This document shows, piece by piece, positions 1 through 9,811 of a stretch of DNA of 64,000 nt. Under the pieces are notes generated by a model, which had not been told where the DNA came from, did not search any database, and saw only the letters and a program-made list of their open reading frames with translations. The DNA comes from Virgibacillus sp. MSP4-1. Its GTDB lineage: Bacteria; Bacillota; Bacilli; Bacillales; Alkalibacillaceae. Every line of letters starts with the position of its first letter. Positions within the stretch are counted from its first letter, which is position 1. The translations under genes were made by a program, and so were the position numbers. The stretch covers positions 1,550,001 through 1,614,000 of the forward strand of contig NZ_CP048021.1 of NCBI RefSeq assembly GCF_010092505.1. The letters are read 5' to 3'.

Positions 1-146
1 ACCATCCACCATTGATTTTCGGCATAAACCTTGAATACGTTCTTCTTTACAGGAATCATTTCCTGACAATCAAGATCGCCCTTTTCCTTTAGAAAATAAT
101 GGAGACGATCCATAAATGAATCGTCTCTCCAGGAGTTTATTTTCAT
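1..146 (-). CDS. Partial gene after safA, possible coat-associated kinase-fold protein
   Basis: Only the first 48 codons are inside the window; the gene runs off the left edge. It starts at an ATG that overlaps the safA stop by four bases (ATGA), with a GAGGAGG Shine-Dalgarno inside the end of safA, so it is translationally coupled to safA. The readable product begins MKINSWRDDSFMDRLHYFLK and later contains VFKVYAENQWWMV. That pattern of a short strand followed by a lysine or valine strand is reminiscent of the N-lobe of the CotS/YutH/YsxE phosphotransferase-like coat proteins, but this is a weak guess from 48 residues. Coupling to safA suggests a spore coat role. Confidence 0.6.
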   Translation of the reverse strand, partial: MKINSWRDDSFMDRLHYFLKEKGDLDCQEMIPVKKNVFKVYAENQWWM

Positions 147-1258
147 TTGTCCTCCTCATCATCCCGACCCCAATCATAGGACTGAGGAAACTGACCCTGG
201 CCATAAGGATTTTGACTCATATTTTGCTGGTATGGGGCTTGCTGACCATATGGGGAAGGGTAGCCATACGGTGCTCCTCCCGGAAAAGGGCTCTGGAATT
301 GTGTTTGGTATGGTGCACCCCACTGTTGTGCCGGCTGATTCATACCTGATCCCCATGGCTGTTGCTGCTGATAACCCGGCTGAATATTCCACTGCTGCTG
401 TCCATATGGGGTTGGCTGTTGATTGCCCGTTGCCCACTGATTGGTGTTCCATTCATCAGGCAATTCCGGTATTTCCAGTGAAGAGGATTCCTCATTCATA
501 TCCAGATTCATTTCCTGATAATTTGCGGTATGATGGACATTCTGGCTGGGTGCTGGCATTTGATCTGGCATATAACCCGGCATTTGCATATTAGATGGCA
601 TATGAACAGGATTCATTCCACTCATCTGCTGGTGGGGATAGTAAGTTGGATACACAGGCATATAATAGGTGTTCATACCACCTCCGCAGCCACATGGCTT
701 TTTCGGAACATGATGATAACCCATGTATGGCTGCTGTGGTACCTGAGGATAGTGAACCTGCTGATGCATATAAGTTTGCGGGGTATAATGATAAGTCTCC
801 ACGCTGATACTTTCCTCTTCGTTATTTTCAATCATCGGCATTTTTGGCATCGAAGGTAACGGCATTTCCTTTTGTTCAGCTTTTTGAGGCTTCTGCTCAT
901 ATGGCTTCATCACCTTATCCATTGGCTTTTCGTCCTCTTTGATAACTGGAGACATTTCTGGTGATTTATCAATATAAGGATGCTTTGTCGGCTGTTGCTT
1001 GGCAGGCTGGGTGTCAGCCTTAGGCTTCGCCTGCTGAACGGGCTTTTTGGCCGGCTGTTTCTCTGCTCTTTCATTTTCTGCTGCACGTTCCATTTTAACT
1101 GGTTTTGTTGCTGAAGGTACTTTAATTTTCATTCCCGGCAAAATTTCTTCCGGGTTGGATAGTTGTGTATTAAATTCTTTTAATGTGTCAAGATTAACAT
1201 CATATTTTTGAGCAATCTCCCTTAAGGTTTCGCCTTTTTGTACAACATGAATTTTCAA
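143..1258 (-). CDS. safA: SafA-type spore coat morphogenetic protein with N-terminal LysM
   Basis: SafA directs assembly of the inner spore coat, binding the cortex through LysM and the coat through SpoVID. Residues 2-48 form a clear LysM domain (HVVQKGETLREIAQKYDV, ending in LPGMKIKVP). Residues 55-130 are rich in Lys, Gln and Glu, and the remaining two thirds are rich in Pro, Gln, Tyr and Met with PYGQ and PYQ type repeats, the usual SafA composition. A CGCGGG stretch lies near residue 190. The start is TTG, eight bases after AAGGAG. The partner SpoVID is also in this window (29743-30918). The next gene overlaps the stop by four bases. Identity is supported by the domain plan and by its place beside the pheA-pheB-obg block. 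Confidence 0.9.
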   Translation of the reverse strand: MKIHVVQKGETLREIAQKYDVNLDTLKEFNTQLSNPEEILPGMKIKVPSATKPVKMERAAENERAEKQPAKKPVQQAKPKADTQPAKQQPTKHPYIDKSPEMSPVIKEDEKPMDKVMKPYEQKPQKAEQKEMPLPSMPKMPMIENNEEESISVETYHYTPQTYMHQQVHYPQVPQQPYMGYHHVPKKPCGCGGGMNTYYMPVYPTYYPHQQMSGMNPVHMPSNMQMPGYMPDQMPAPSQNVHHTANYQEMNLDMNEESSSLEIPELPDEWNTNQWATGNQQPTPYGQQQWNIQPGYQQQQPWGSGMNQPAQQWGAPYQTQFQSPFPGGAPYGYPSPYGQQAPYQQNMSQNPYGQGQFPQSYDWGRDDEEDK

Positions 1259-1429
1259 TTGAATGGCTCCTTTCTTTCAATTTACAAACTCTTACACGAA
1301 TCCCATATCAATACCAACATATGCACAGATTGAAAAATGTTGAGGCATTGGTCTATATTTATTATGAATATTTTTTTAAACAGCTGATTTCCCAAATGAG
1401 GCGGGATTGCTAACCCTGACACAGTTGAA

Positions 1430-1500
1430 ATGACAAAGGCGGAAGTGCCCGTTTGTCCAGCTGCAGCTCCCAGACCCAAGCGGTCGCCTCTGCATTCCTA
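1430..1500 (-). repeat. GC-rich interspersed repeat (family C), degenerate copy
   Basis: Read on the minus strand this stretch contains GCAGAGGCGACCGCTTGGG followed by GGGAGCTGCAGCTGGACA. It matches the pattern GCGGAGGCGAGCGG / GAGCCGCAGCTGGACA seen at 31000-31192 and 43637-43782. Coordinates are approximate because the copy is diverged and lacks the central inverted repeat. Confidence 0.6.
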
Positions 1501-1532
1501 TTAGCGGCGTGCGCACATGCCGGGCACACACA

Positions 1533-1564
1533 AAAAGACTGCTCCAAATCTGGAACAGTCTTTT
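1533..1564 (-). terminator. Rho-independent terminator after pheA
   Basis: Inverted repeat AAAAGACTGCTCC / GGAACAGTCTTTT with a six-base loop and T-runs in both directions, directly after the pheA stop. Confidence 0.85.
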
Positions 1565-1565
1565 G

Positions 1566-2447
1566 TTACTTATTCAGTGATTTTATTTTTTCTGTTGTAA
1601 TCATGTATTTAGGATAGGTCCCTAAAACCGTAACCTCACAACCCAGTGCCTGTAATTCCGCCTGAACTCCAGGGAACAATACATCGTCATATTCCTGATC
1701 TGCATCAATAATAAAAAAGTAATTTCCGAGACCTGTTTTCATCGGACGGGATTCAATTTTGGACAAATTCATTTTCCTCCACGAAAAAGCCGATAAAACC
1801 TGATGAAGAGCTCCGGCATAGTCCCTTGGCAGGGTTACCATAATTGTCGTTTTGACCCCCTGTTTTTCCAAATCCGGAATATCCACGGCTTCATCCCTTT
1901 TCCTCAACACGACAAACCGGGTGTGATTATTTTCATAGTCGTGAACATCGGATTGCAGAATTTTTAACCCATATTCATTTGCTGCCCGGTCATTCCCAAT
2001 CGCAGCCACATTTCCCCCCTGCTTATATACAACTTGTGCCGCTTCACCTGTGGAAGTTGTATAATCCAAATCAGCCTGAGGGATATTTTGATGTATGAAC
2101 TGATGACATTGGGCAATTGCCTGTGTATGGGAAATAATTTGATCAATGTCCTTCATATCACCTTTAAAGGAAGGATGAACCAACAAATGCTGCCTGATTG
2201 GGACGGTCGCTTCTGCAACAATCGGCAAGGGTACCTGATGAATTAAATAATCCAATGTTAAATGTACAGATCCCTCGATTGCATTTTCTATAGGGACCAC
2301 TCCAAGTTCTATTTCACCCTTATCCACTGCGTCAATACAAGCTGGTATGGTTTTATAACTGACACTTTGAACTTTATCCTCAAACAGGCCATTTACAGCC
2401 ATCTCTGTAAACGTACCTTTTGGACCTAAATAACCGACTGTATTCAC
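1566..2447 (-). CDS. pheA: Prephenate dehydratase
   Basis: Converts prephenate to phenylpyruvate, the committed step of phenylalanine synthesis. Residues 1-185 are the dehydratase domain, opening with VGYLGPKGTFTEMA and carrying the catalytic NHTRFVVL motif (Thr176-Arg177). From about residue 200 there is an ACT regulatory domain with GALHQVL and ESRPMK, the phenylalanine-binding signature, so feedback inhibition is expected. The length of 293 residues is normal for the single-function Bacillus enzyme. It starts with GTG after AGGGGGAA, 18 bases downstream of pheB in a likely two-gene operon, and ends at a strong terminator. Confidence 0.96.
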   Translation of the reverse strand: MNTVGYLGPKGTFTEMAVNGLFEDKVQSVSYKTIPACIDAVDKGEIELGVVPIENAIEGSVHLTLDYLIHQVPLPIVAEATVPIRQHLLVHPSFKGDMKDIDQIISHTQAIAQCHQFIHQNIPQADLDYTTSTGEAAQVVYKQGGNVAAIGNDRAANEYGLKILQSDVHDYENNHTRFVVLRKRDEAVDIPDLEKQGVKTTIMVTLPRDYAGALHQVLSAFSWRKMNLSKIESRPMKTGLGNYFFIIDADQEYDDVLFPGVQAELQALGCEVTVLGTYPKYMITTEKIKSLNK

Positions 2448-2465
2448 TGTTTTTCCCCCTGTTTC

Positions 2466-2915
2466 TCAAGCTCCAGAACTTAATATTTCAACGCGAATGA
2501 CAAAATCAAGCTTTTTAAGCTGCTGCAGCAACTGATCGATCTCTATACTCATTAATGACGTATTAATTGACAACGTTACATTGGCTTTTCCCTGTAGTGG
2601 TATGGTCTGATGTATGGTTAAAACATTACATCCGGCATTCGCTACAATACGGAGTAAGTTTGAGAGTGTACCTGCCCGGTCCTCCAGGTAGAAGAATAAG
2701 GTAATCATTCTCTCTTTTACCATAGCCTGAAAAGGAAATACCGTATCCCTGTACTTATAAAAAGCACTTCTGCTTAAATCCACTTGTTTAACCGCTTCAT
2801 GAATAGAAGGAACCTTTTCCCGTTCGAGGAGTTCCTTTACTTCAAGTGTTTTTTTCATAGATTCCGGTAAAACATCGCTTCTGACTAAATAAAATTTTTC
2901 ATCGATTTGTGCCAT
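2466..2915 (-). CDS. pheB: ACT domain protein PheB
   Basis: Small ACT-domain protein of about 149 residues that precedes pheA in Bacillaceae and is thought to have a regulatory role in aromatic or threonine/homoserine metabolism; the exact activity is not settled. The N-terminal part contains [18 protein letters not shown], a helix-turn-helix-like stretch typical of this family, followed by an ACT domain with [16 protein letters not shown] and [15 protein letters not shown]. The ATG chosen follows AGAGGGGAAG by a normal distance; a longer frame upstream has no such site. It lies between obg and pheA, the B. subtilis order. Confidence 0.93.
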   Translation of the reverse strand: MAQIDEKFYLVRSDVLPESMKKTLEVKELLEREKVPSIHEAVKQVDLSRSAFYKYRDTVFPFQAMVKERMITLFFYLEDRAGTLSNLLRIVANAGCNVLTIHQTIPLQGKANVTLSINTSLMSIEIDQLLQQLKKLDFVIRVEILSSGA

Positions 2916-2996
2916 AATTTCTTCCCCTCTTATATGGCTTTTGCACAGGCTGCCACCTGGCATACAGAACGTTATAAAACCGTTCTTTTCACAGAA

Positions 2997-4806
<1,810 letters not shown>

Positions 4807-4985
4807 CGAACTCCCCTTTCATACACCTACTAAAAAAAGCCTATCAATGAAAATTATAGCAAATTATGGGGATGAAGGATAGCATAGTCACATAGAACGG
4901 ACAGATTCTGTTACGGAATGTGGATTGACTAAATCAATAGCAAGTAAAGATGGAGAAGACCCTTCAGACGAGGCTGGTTTACCAT

Positions 4986-5026
4986 AAAAAAAGACTTCAG
5001 CCTCATAATGAGGATGAAGTCTTTTT
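4986..5026 (-). terminator. Terminator of the rplU-prp-rpmA operon
   Basis: AAAAAGACTTCA / TGAAGTCTTTTT stem, extended inside by CCTCAT / ATGAGG, followed by a T-run on the minus strand just after the rpmA stop. It separates the ribosomal operon from spo0B. Confidence 0.88.
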
Positions 5027-5037
5027 AATAGTGTGTA

Positions 5038-5328
5038 TTATGCTTCTTGTGCAACAGGGTACACACTTACTTTTTTACGGTCACGTCCGTAACGCTCGAA
5101 TTTAACAACACCATCAGTTTTTGCAAAAAGGGTGTCATCTCCTCCGATTCCAACGTTTACACCTGGGTAAACCTTTGTACCGCGTTGACGGTAAAGGATA
5201 GAACCACCAGTTACAACCTGGCCGTCAGCACGCTTTGTACCAAGACGCTTGGACTCAGAGTCACGACCGTTTTTCGTACTACCCTGACCTTTTTTCTGTG
5301 AGAAAAATTGTAGATCTAAACGTAGCAT
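5038..5328 (-). CDS. rpmA: 50S ribosomal protein L27 with cleavable N-terminus
   Basis: Ribosomal protein L27, 96 residues. It begins [20 protein letters not shown]; the first nine residues up to LQFF are the Firmicutes-specific extension that the protease Prp removes, exposing SQKKG as the mature N-terminus that reaches the peptidyl transferase centre. The upstream neighbour is prp itself. The ATG chosen has AAGGAGGTG at ideal spacing; an in-frame extension to 5409 overlaps prp and is not used. The protein body ([18 protein letters not shown]) is typical. Confidence 0.97.
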   Translation of the reverse strand: MLRLDLQFFSQKKGQGSTKNGRDSESKRLGTKRADGQVVTGGSILYRQRGTKVYPGVNVGIGGDDTLFAKTDGVVKFERYGRDRKKVSVYPVAQEA

Positions 5329-5341
5329 GTCCTGCACCTCC

Positions 5342-5671
5342 TTATTTAATGGATATGTGTTCATGATAATCACGTTCAATCGTCTGCAATGAAACCACCA
5401 TACCTTCAAGCAGGTGCTGGGCTTTATGATAGGCTTCCTGATTGATATTCAGCGGAAGCTCCATTCTTAAATAGCCCCCTTCTTCTACATCCTGCTCAAT
5501 ACGGGGTTCCACGTCACAAAGCTGGATAACTGCATTGACTGCACCAAAGGATACAGCGGAAACCGCCGCACAGACTAAATCGTGTCCATATGGTCCACTC
5601 TCAGCATGACCCTTTAATTCAAACGATTGAATTTCATTTTGATCATTGCGATCAATGTGAACATGAATCAT
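5342..5671 (-). CDS. prp: Ribosomal-processing cysteine protease Prp (YsxB)
   Basis: Cysteine protease that trims the N-terminus of L27 in Firmicutes. The catalytic pair is visible: His22 in LKGHAESG and Cys34 in [12 protein letters not shown], at the same positions as described for the S. aureus enzyme. The length of 109 residues is normal. It lies between rplU and rpmA with gaps of about 12 bases on both sides, so enzyme and substrate are made from one transcript. Confidence 0.95.
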   Translation of the reverse strand: MIHVHIDRNDQNEIQSFELKGHAESGPYGHDLVCAAVSAVSFGAVNAVIQLCDVEPRIEQDVEEGGYLRMELPLNINQEAYHKAQHLLEGMVVSLQTIERDYHEHISIK

Positions 5672-5683
5672 ATAGAAAAATCC

Positions 5684-5992
5684 TTATGCATTAATTTTAT
5701 CAATAACCACTTTTGTATACGGCTGACGATGACCCTGCTTACGCTGATAGTTTTTCTTTGGCTTATACTTGAACACCGTAATTTTCTTGCCGCGGCCTTC
5801 TTTATCCACTTTAGCTGTAACACTTGCACCGTCTACATATGGTGTGCCAACTTTTGTGTCATCTCCGCCAACGAAAAGAACTTTATCAAACGTAACGGTT
5901 TCGCCGGCATCAGCACCTAATTTTTCAACGAAGATTTCCTGACCTTCCTCTACTTTCAGCTGCTTTCCGCCTGTTTCAATAATAGCGTACAT
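5684..5992 (-). CDS. rplU: 50S ribosomal protein L21
   Basis: Ribosomal protein L21, 102 residues, beginning [20 protein letters not shown], the family signature, and containing [17 protein letters not shown] near the C-terminus. The start ATG follows GAGGAGGTG. An in-frame upstream extension ([11 protein letters not shown]) runs into the leader and lacks its own ribosome binding site. First gene of the rplU-prp-rpmA operon, preceded by a structured leader. Confidence 0.97.
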   Translation of the reverse strand: MYAIIETGGKQLKVEEGQEIFVEKLGADAGETVTFDKVLFVGGDDTKVGTPYVDGASVTAKVDKEGRGKKITVFKYKPKKNYQRKQGHRQPYTKVVIDKINA

Positions 5993-6110
5993 ACTTGCAC
6001 CTCCTCTTAGACTAAGACTCGCCATTCAGGTACTCAAGGCTGACCTGAGTTTTAAAACCTGTTCTGAGCGGTTGTAGCATACAGGTGCTACGACAAATAC
6101 AACATTAAAA
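5993..6110 (-). promoter_or_regulatory. Candidate L21 leader RNA
   Basis: The roughly 120-base leader of rplU contains two clean hairpins: TCAGGT / ACCTGA at 6026-6048 and GTAGCA / TGCTAC at 6074-6091, then the Shine-Dalgarno. A ribosomal protein L21 leader motif is known in this position in low-GC Gram-positives; I match it by place and hairpins, not by a covariance search. Confidence 0.55.
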
Positions 6111-6122
6111 TATTAGCATCAT

Positions 6123-7571
6123 TTATATGAATTTGTCAATAGCGATTGCCGTTGTATGACTACGTTCCAACCATTTAAGGTCACCAATAAACTTTATCAC
6201 AAATCCCCGGGTTTCTAAAGGGTTTTTTTTAAGATAAATCGGGGTTTTCATTCGTTCAGACAGGTTCCTGATATGAACATGGTTTATAAATGCATCGAAT
6301 ACATCCGGTCTCACTTCAACCAGAAAGGCCTCACAATCCTTTTTGCGGTATGAACATAACTCTCTTTCTAATTGATAGGCATGCGCCTGGGGTGTCCATG
6401 AAATTTCCTGCGGCTCACAAACCAATGAGGGGACATCCATTCCTTCCCTTTTTCGGGTCAGCTCCAGTATCCCCAGTCTTGTAAATCCCAATACTTCGCA
6501 ATAGACCGAATCCTGTTTTGCCTGTTTCTTCATTTCTGCGAGTACACGCTGTTCATCCTGCTTGTTTTTCATACTGATAAAATCAACCAAAATCATCCCG
6601 GACAGGTTTCGGAGCTTTATCTGTCTGGCCGCTTCTCTCGCCGCTTCTATATTTGCACCTAAAACCGTCCGTTCCTTTGTCCATCCGCCCTTAAACTTTG
6701 CTGTGTTTACATCTATTACTGTCAGTGCCTCCGTTCTTTCAATAATAAGCTCAATCCCTGATGTTAATCTTACCGCCCTTTGTGTAAGATGATTGATTGC
6801 CTGATGAACAGAAAGCGGCATTTCCTTATCCAGGTTATCTGTCCAGCGCACTTGGTCTGCTGCATAAGGATAATCCTGTTTGATAGCGCGGGCAGCTTCA
6901 ATATCATCAAAAATAATTTCCTCAACTGATGGGGTTGCATACTTTCGAATCACACGTTCCGGAATTTCCCTGTCGGCGAATAGTAGAGCCGGTTTTTTAA
7001 AAGACTTAGCCTGATGATATAGTTTTTCCCACTTTTCCCGCAGCCGTAGCCATTCCTTTTCCAGTTCCTCTTGATCAGCCTGCAATGCTGAAGTTCGAAT
7101 AATCGCCCCTTCACTTGGAACAGACGAACCTTCAACGACGGACTGCACTCGAAGTTTTTCCTCTTGATTGATTCGTTTGGAAGCTGCCCAATAGCTGCTA
7201 TACGGCATATAAATGAAATAGCGCCCGGGAACCGTTACATTGGCGGTTACCCTTGAGCCCTTCTGATCATAAGCATCCTTTGTCACCTGAACAATCATAT
7301 TCATGCCTTCATGAACATAATGCTCAATCGGTCCGGAGCCTTTTCGTGCAGCAGGAATCTCTTTTTTCGGTAAAAAGGAAAGCTTTTTCTGTCCGATATC
7401 AACAAATGCCGCCTGAAGGCCATGATCGACTCTTCTTATCCTTCCTGCATAGATGTTCCCCACTAACGACGCCTGATCAGACCGGTCAATGAAAAAATGC
7501 TCCAGGTGATCACCATCCATAAGCAGGGCTGTTTTTTCTGTTGTTCCAGTTTGAATGTACAGCTTTTTCAC
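6123..7571 (-). CDS. rng: RNase E/G family endoribonuclease
   Basis: Endoribonuclease of the RNase E/G family for RNA processing and decay. An S1-like RNA-binding domain occupies about residues 36-115 (GNIYAGRIRRVDHGLQAAFV). The catalytic core carries the two magnesium-binding aspartates, Asp287 in TVIDVNT and Asp330 in ILVDFI, 43 residues apart as in E. coli RNase E. The long C-terminal scaffold of RNase E is absent, so at 482 residues it is RNase G-like. B. subtilis lacks this gene and uses RNase Y and J, but other Bacillaceae carry it at this site between rplU and spoIVFB. I do not see the CPxCxG zinc link of E. coli RNase E. Confidence 0.92.
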   Translation of the reverse strand: MKKLYIQTGTTEKTALLMDGDHLEHFFIDRSDQASLVGNIYAGRIRRVDHGLQAAFVDIGQKKLSFLPKKEIPAARKGSGPIEHYVHEGMNMIVQVTKDAYDQKGSRVTANVTVPGRYFIYMPYSSYWAASKRINQEEKLRVQSVVEGSSVPSEGAIIRTSALQADQEELEKEWLRLREKWEKLYHQAKSFKKPALLFADREIPERVIRKYATPSVEEIIFDDIEAARAIKQDYPYAADQVRWTDNLDKEMPLSVHQAINHLTQRAVRLTSGIELIIERTEALTVIDVNTAKFKGGWTKERTVLGANIEAAREAARQIKLRNLSGMILVDFISMKNKQDEQRVLAEMKKQAKQDSVYCEVLGFTRLGILELTRKREGMDVPSLVCEPQEISWTPQAHAYQLERELCSYRKKDCEAFLVEVRPDVFDAFINHVHIRNLSERMKTPIYLKKNPLETRGFVIKFIGDLKWLERSHTTAIAIDKFI

Positions 7572-7585
7572 GTTGATCGCTCCAA

Positions 7586-8458
7586 TTATGTGTACCCAAT
7601 CTTTGTAAGCTCCCTCATTTGCAAATGGGGTGATTTTCGTTCAAAAAACGCCCGCAGACATTGAGCCTCTTCTACAGTAGCTGATGATTCCGTATCAAAT
7701 TGCACATGAATTTGATGGTGTCTTCCTTTATAAAATTTCTGCAGCACCTCATTTACGGTATCTGAAGAGGAAGCTGGTACCAGCAGGTTTCGATTGCTAT
7801 GAGATTGGGGCTGATGATAGCGTGCCATTAAATGACGAATAAAAACATAATGTTTCCGTTTCCATTCTAGACGATTTTCAATAAAAAGAAAACCAGCCAG
7901 AAGCAACGTGTGAAAGGTCAGCCAATGATTTACCGTTGCAATCGACAGTCCAATCAGAATACACAGAACAGATAGATATATCGTATACCCCAACACCTTT
8001 TTAAAAGGCACTTTATAGGACAAAAGCAATAATAGAATTCTACCCCCATCTAACGGGTAAATAGGAAGAAGATTAAAAAGTAAAAGCTGCAGATTATATA
8101 CGATTGCATACTCTAAAAGATATACCGGAAACAGCTCTATTTCCACCAATTGTGTTAATAAAACATGAATCCAGATATGCTGAAGAGGACCTGCAAGAAC
8201 AACCAGGAACTCTTCTTTATAGGAACGAGTAAAATATTCTTCTGTATCCATCACACCGCCAAAGGGCCAGAACATGACATTAGTAATCCTCCAGCGAAAA
8301 AAAAGAGCCATTCCCACATGGCCCATTTCATGAATGAATATCAAGAAAAAAATAATGGCTATTTCAACAAACGATCCTGTTATCACCCCTAAAAACAGGA
8401 CCAGCCAAAGTAAAGGATGGATATGAAACTGTGATATGAATTTAGGCCTGGTCATCAA
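7586..8458 (-). CDS. spoIVFB: SpoIVFB intramembrane metalloprotease
   Basis: Site-2-type protease in the outer forespore membrane that cleaves pro-SigK during sporulation. The zinc motif HEMGH is at residues 43-47, the same numbers as in B. subtilis, and NLLPIYPLDGG supplies the third zinc ligand. Six membrane segments fill the first 200 residues; the C-terminal 90 residues form the CBS-like, ATP-sensing region. The frame can start at TTG (8458) or at the adjacent ATG (8455); the TTG gives B. subtilis numbering. It overlaps the 3' end of spoIVFA, whose product holds it inactive. Confidence 0.95.
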   Translation of the reverse strand: MMTRPKFISQFHIHPLLWLVLFLGVITGSFVEIAIIFFLIFIHEMGHVGMALFFRWRITNVMFWPFGGVMDTEEYFTRSYKEEFLVVLAGPLQHIWIHVLLTQLVEIELFPVYLLEYAIVYNLQLLLFNLLPIYPLDGGRILLLLLSYKVPFKKVLGYTIYLSVLCILIGLSIATVNHWLTFHTLLLAGFLFIENRLEWKRKHYVFIRHLMARYHQPQSHSNRNLLVPASSSDTVNEVLQKFYKGRHHQIHVQFDTESSATVEEAQCLRAFFERKSPHLQMRELTKIGYT

Positions 8459-9239
8459 CTTGCATCACCTTCACAGGATCTATAAAACGCTGATCCTCCT
8501 GAATTGCGAAATATAATGTCGGCTGTCCCTCACTTGATTGTGAATCCAGACTGCCGATTACCTCATTCCTGGAAACAAACTGATACTGAAAAACGTCCAT
8601 TTCATTCAAGTGTCCGTAAATGGAGTTCGTTCCATCTGCATGCTGGATAACAATCGTTTTTCCTGTATCCCGTTTATTGCCCGCAAATACCACCGATCCT
8701 GCCTTCATGGAGGTAACTTCCATGTTATCTGTATCTCCCGCTTCAATAAGTACCCCCTCTCCATTTTGCTGAAAGGACTGACTAATAACACCATTCACGG
8801 GCAAAATCAGACCATTTTCACCTGCAGCCTGCTCAACATTTTTTTTATTTTCCATAAACGCAAAGGGAGTACCTAAATTCTCCCGATACCAGCCTTGAAC
8901 CCTTGCAAATGGGAATTCCTCTGTCAAAGCATTTACAAGAAAGGCTTTTGGTCTTTGGAACGCCTCTGAATCCACTCTTAAAATAATGGCAGTAGAAAAA
9001 AAGATGATCGCTGCCAGAAGTGCCTTAAAAACAAATGATGGAATCCAGTTTTTTTCTGTCTGCTGTTTTCCATTTCTTTGATTAGGATTTCTATTTGAAT
9101 GAATAGAAGGAAAATAACCGTGCTTCTCTTCTTCCTGAACCATGGAAGCCCCCCAATGGGTGCTTGTCCCATTTCTCTTTTTCAAGTTTTTCCGTTTAGC
9201 AATATTCTGACGAACTTCACGAATACTTTTACGGCTCAA
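8442..9239 (-). CDS. spoIVFA: SpoIVFA, inhibitor and anchor of SpoIVFB
   Basis: SpoIVFA tethers and inhibits SpoIVFB until the forespore signal arrives. A basic cytoplasmic N-terminus (about 65 residues) precedes one transmembrane segment at about 72-92, and the outer part is a LytM/M23 peptidase-like domain at about 145-260. That domain keeps YGHLNEMD but has LYFAIQ where active M23 enzymes have LHFE, and I do not see the upstream HxxxD zinc motif, so it should be catalytically dead. It is first in the spoIVFA-FB pair and overlaps spoIVFB by 17 bases. Confidence 0.93.
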   Translation of the reverse strand: MSRKSIREVRQNIAKRKNLKKRNGTSTHWGASMVQEEEKHGYFPSIHSNRNPNQRNGKQQTEKNWIPSFVFKALLAAIIFFSTAIILRVDSEAFQRPKAFLVNALTEEFPFARVQGWYRENLGTPFAFMENKKNVEQAAGENGLILPVNGVISQSFQQNGEGVLIEAGDTDNMEVTSMKAGSVVFAGNKRDTGKTIVIQHADGTNSIYGHLNEMDVFQYQFVSRNEVIGSLDSQSSEGQPTLYFAIQEDQRFIDPVKVMQVDDQA

Positions 9240-9349
9240 TTTACCTCATCCCTTACATTAAGTGTTTGTACAAGTCTATTCAATTCCTTGTAAATTATGA
9301 CTTGGAGATAGAAATGAGCAGGCGCATTAATATTTTTTTGCAAATTATC

Positions 9350-9378
9350 TTGCAATTTTCAAAATTACGTTATATTAT
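9350..9378 (+). promoter_or_regulatory. SigA-type promoter of glnK-amtB
   Basis: TTGCAA at 9350-9355 and TATTAT at 9373-9378 are separated by exactly 17 bases, giving a predicted start near 9385 and a 5' leader of about 43 bases before glnK. Confidence 0.65.
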
Positions 9379-9389
9379 GTTACACAAGA

Positions 9390-9406
9390 TGTTAATTTTC
9401 TTAACA
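9390..9406 (+). promoter_or_regulatory. TnrA/GlnR box upstream of glnK
   Basis: TGTTAATTTTCTTAACA is a perfect fit to the TnrA/GlnR consensus TGTNA-N7-TNACA. It lies 12-28 bases downstream of the -10, that is at about +5 to +22, a position suited to repression rather than the upstream position at which TnrA activates nrgAB in B. subtilis. Nitrogen control is well supported by the genes; which factor acts is inference. Confidence 0.75.
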
Positions 9407-9427
9407 TTTAATGGAGGTGAAGGAAAT

Positions 9428-9772
9428 ATGAAGAAGATTGAATGCATTATTCGACCTGAAAAATTCTCTGAGTTACGTCAGAAATTAGGTGATTTTGGGG
9501 TTTATGGTCTTACAGTAACAGAAGCAGCAGGGTGTGGATTGCAGGAAGGAAAAACAGGCGTGTACAGGGGAAATGAATACGAGATCCATCTGTTTCCGAA
9601 GATCAAACTGGAAATGGTCCTTACAGAAGACATGACAGATGAAGTTATTACATTAATAAAAGAAATCTGTGGGGAGGGAAATGTAGGAGACGGAAAGATT
9701 TTTGTCATACCCGTAGAAGATGTAATCCGTATTCGAACAGGTGAAAATGGTATTGGAGCCATAAGCTCTTAA
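9428..9772 (+). CDS. glnK: PII-type nitrogen regulatory protein
   Basis: PII trimeric signal protein (GlnK, called NrgB in B. subtilis) that reports ATP, ADP and 2-oxoglutarate and docks on the ammonium channel AmtB. The 114 residues contain the T-loop GVYRGNEYEIHLFPKIKLE and the C-terminal signature GDGKIFVIPVEDVIRIRTG. The ATG follows GGAGGTGAAGG; the longer frame upstream covers the promoter and is rejected. amtB follows after 39 bases. The order PII-amtB is reversed compared with nrgA-nrgB in B. subtilis. Confidence 0.95.
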   Translation: MKKIECIIRPEKFSELRQKLGDFGVYGLTVTEAAGCGLQEGKTGVYRGNEYEIHLFPKIKLEMVLTEDMTDEVITLIKEICGEGNVGDGKIFVIPVEDVIRIRTGENGIGAISS

Positions 9773-9811
9773 AAGTACTTTAAATATAAAGAATAAAAGG
9801 AGATGAATGGA

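Larger units (their letters stand above)
1259..1565. other. Intergenic region between pheA and safA
   Basis: About 300 bases without a convincing gene. It holds a copy of the GC-rich repeat (family C) near 1430-1500 and the pheA terminator at 1533-1564. A minus-strand open frame at 1282-1479 has no ribosome binding site and overlaps the repeat, so it is not annotated. The safA promoter should lie in this stretch, but I cannot assign it with confidence. Confidence 0.6.

Noticed and set aside
1282-1479. 65-residue open frame between pheA and safA
   Set aside because: No ribosome binding site, overlaps a family C repeat, and the translation looks like repeat-derived sequence.
9266-9427. Longer N-terminus for the PII protein
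   Set aside because: It would cover the promoter and TnrA/GlnR box; the ATG at 9428 has GGAGGTG and starts the conserved PII fold.
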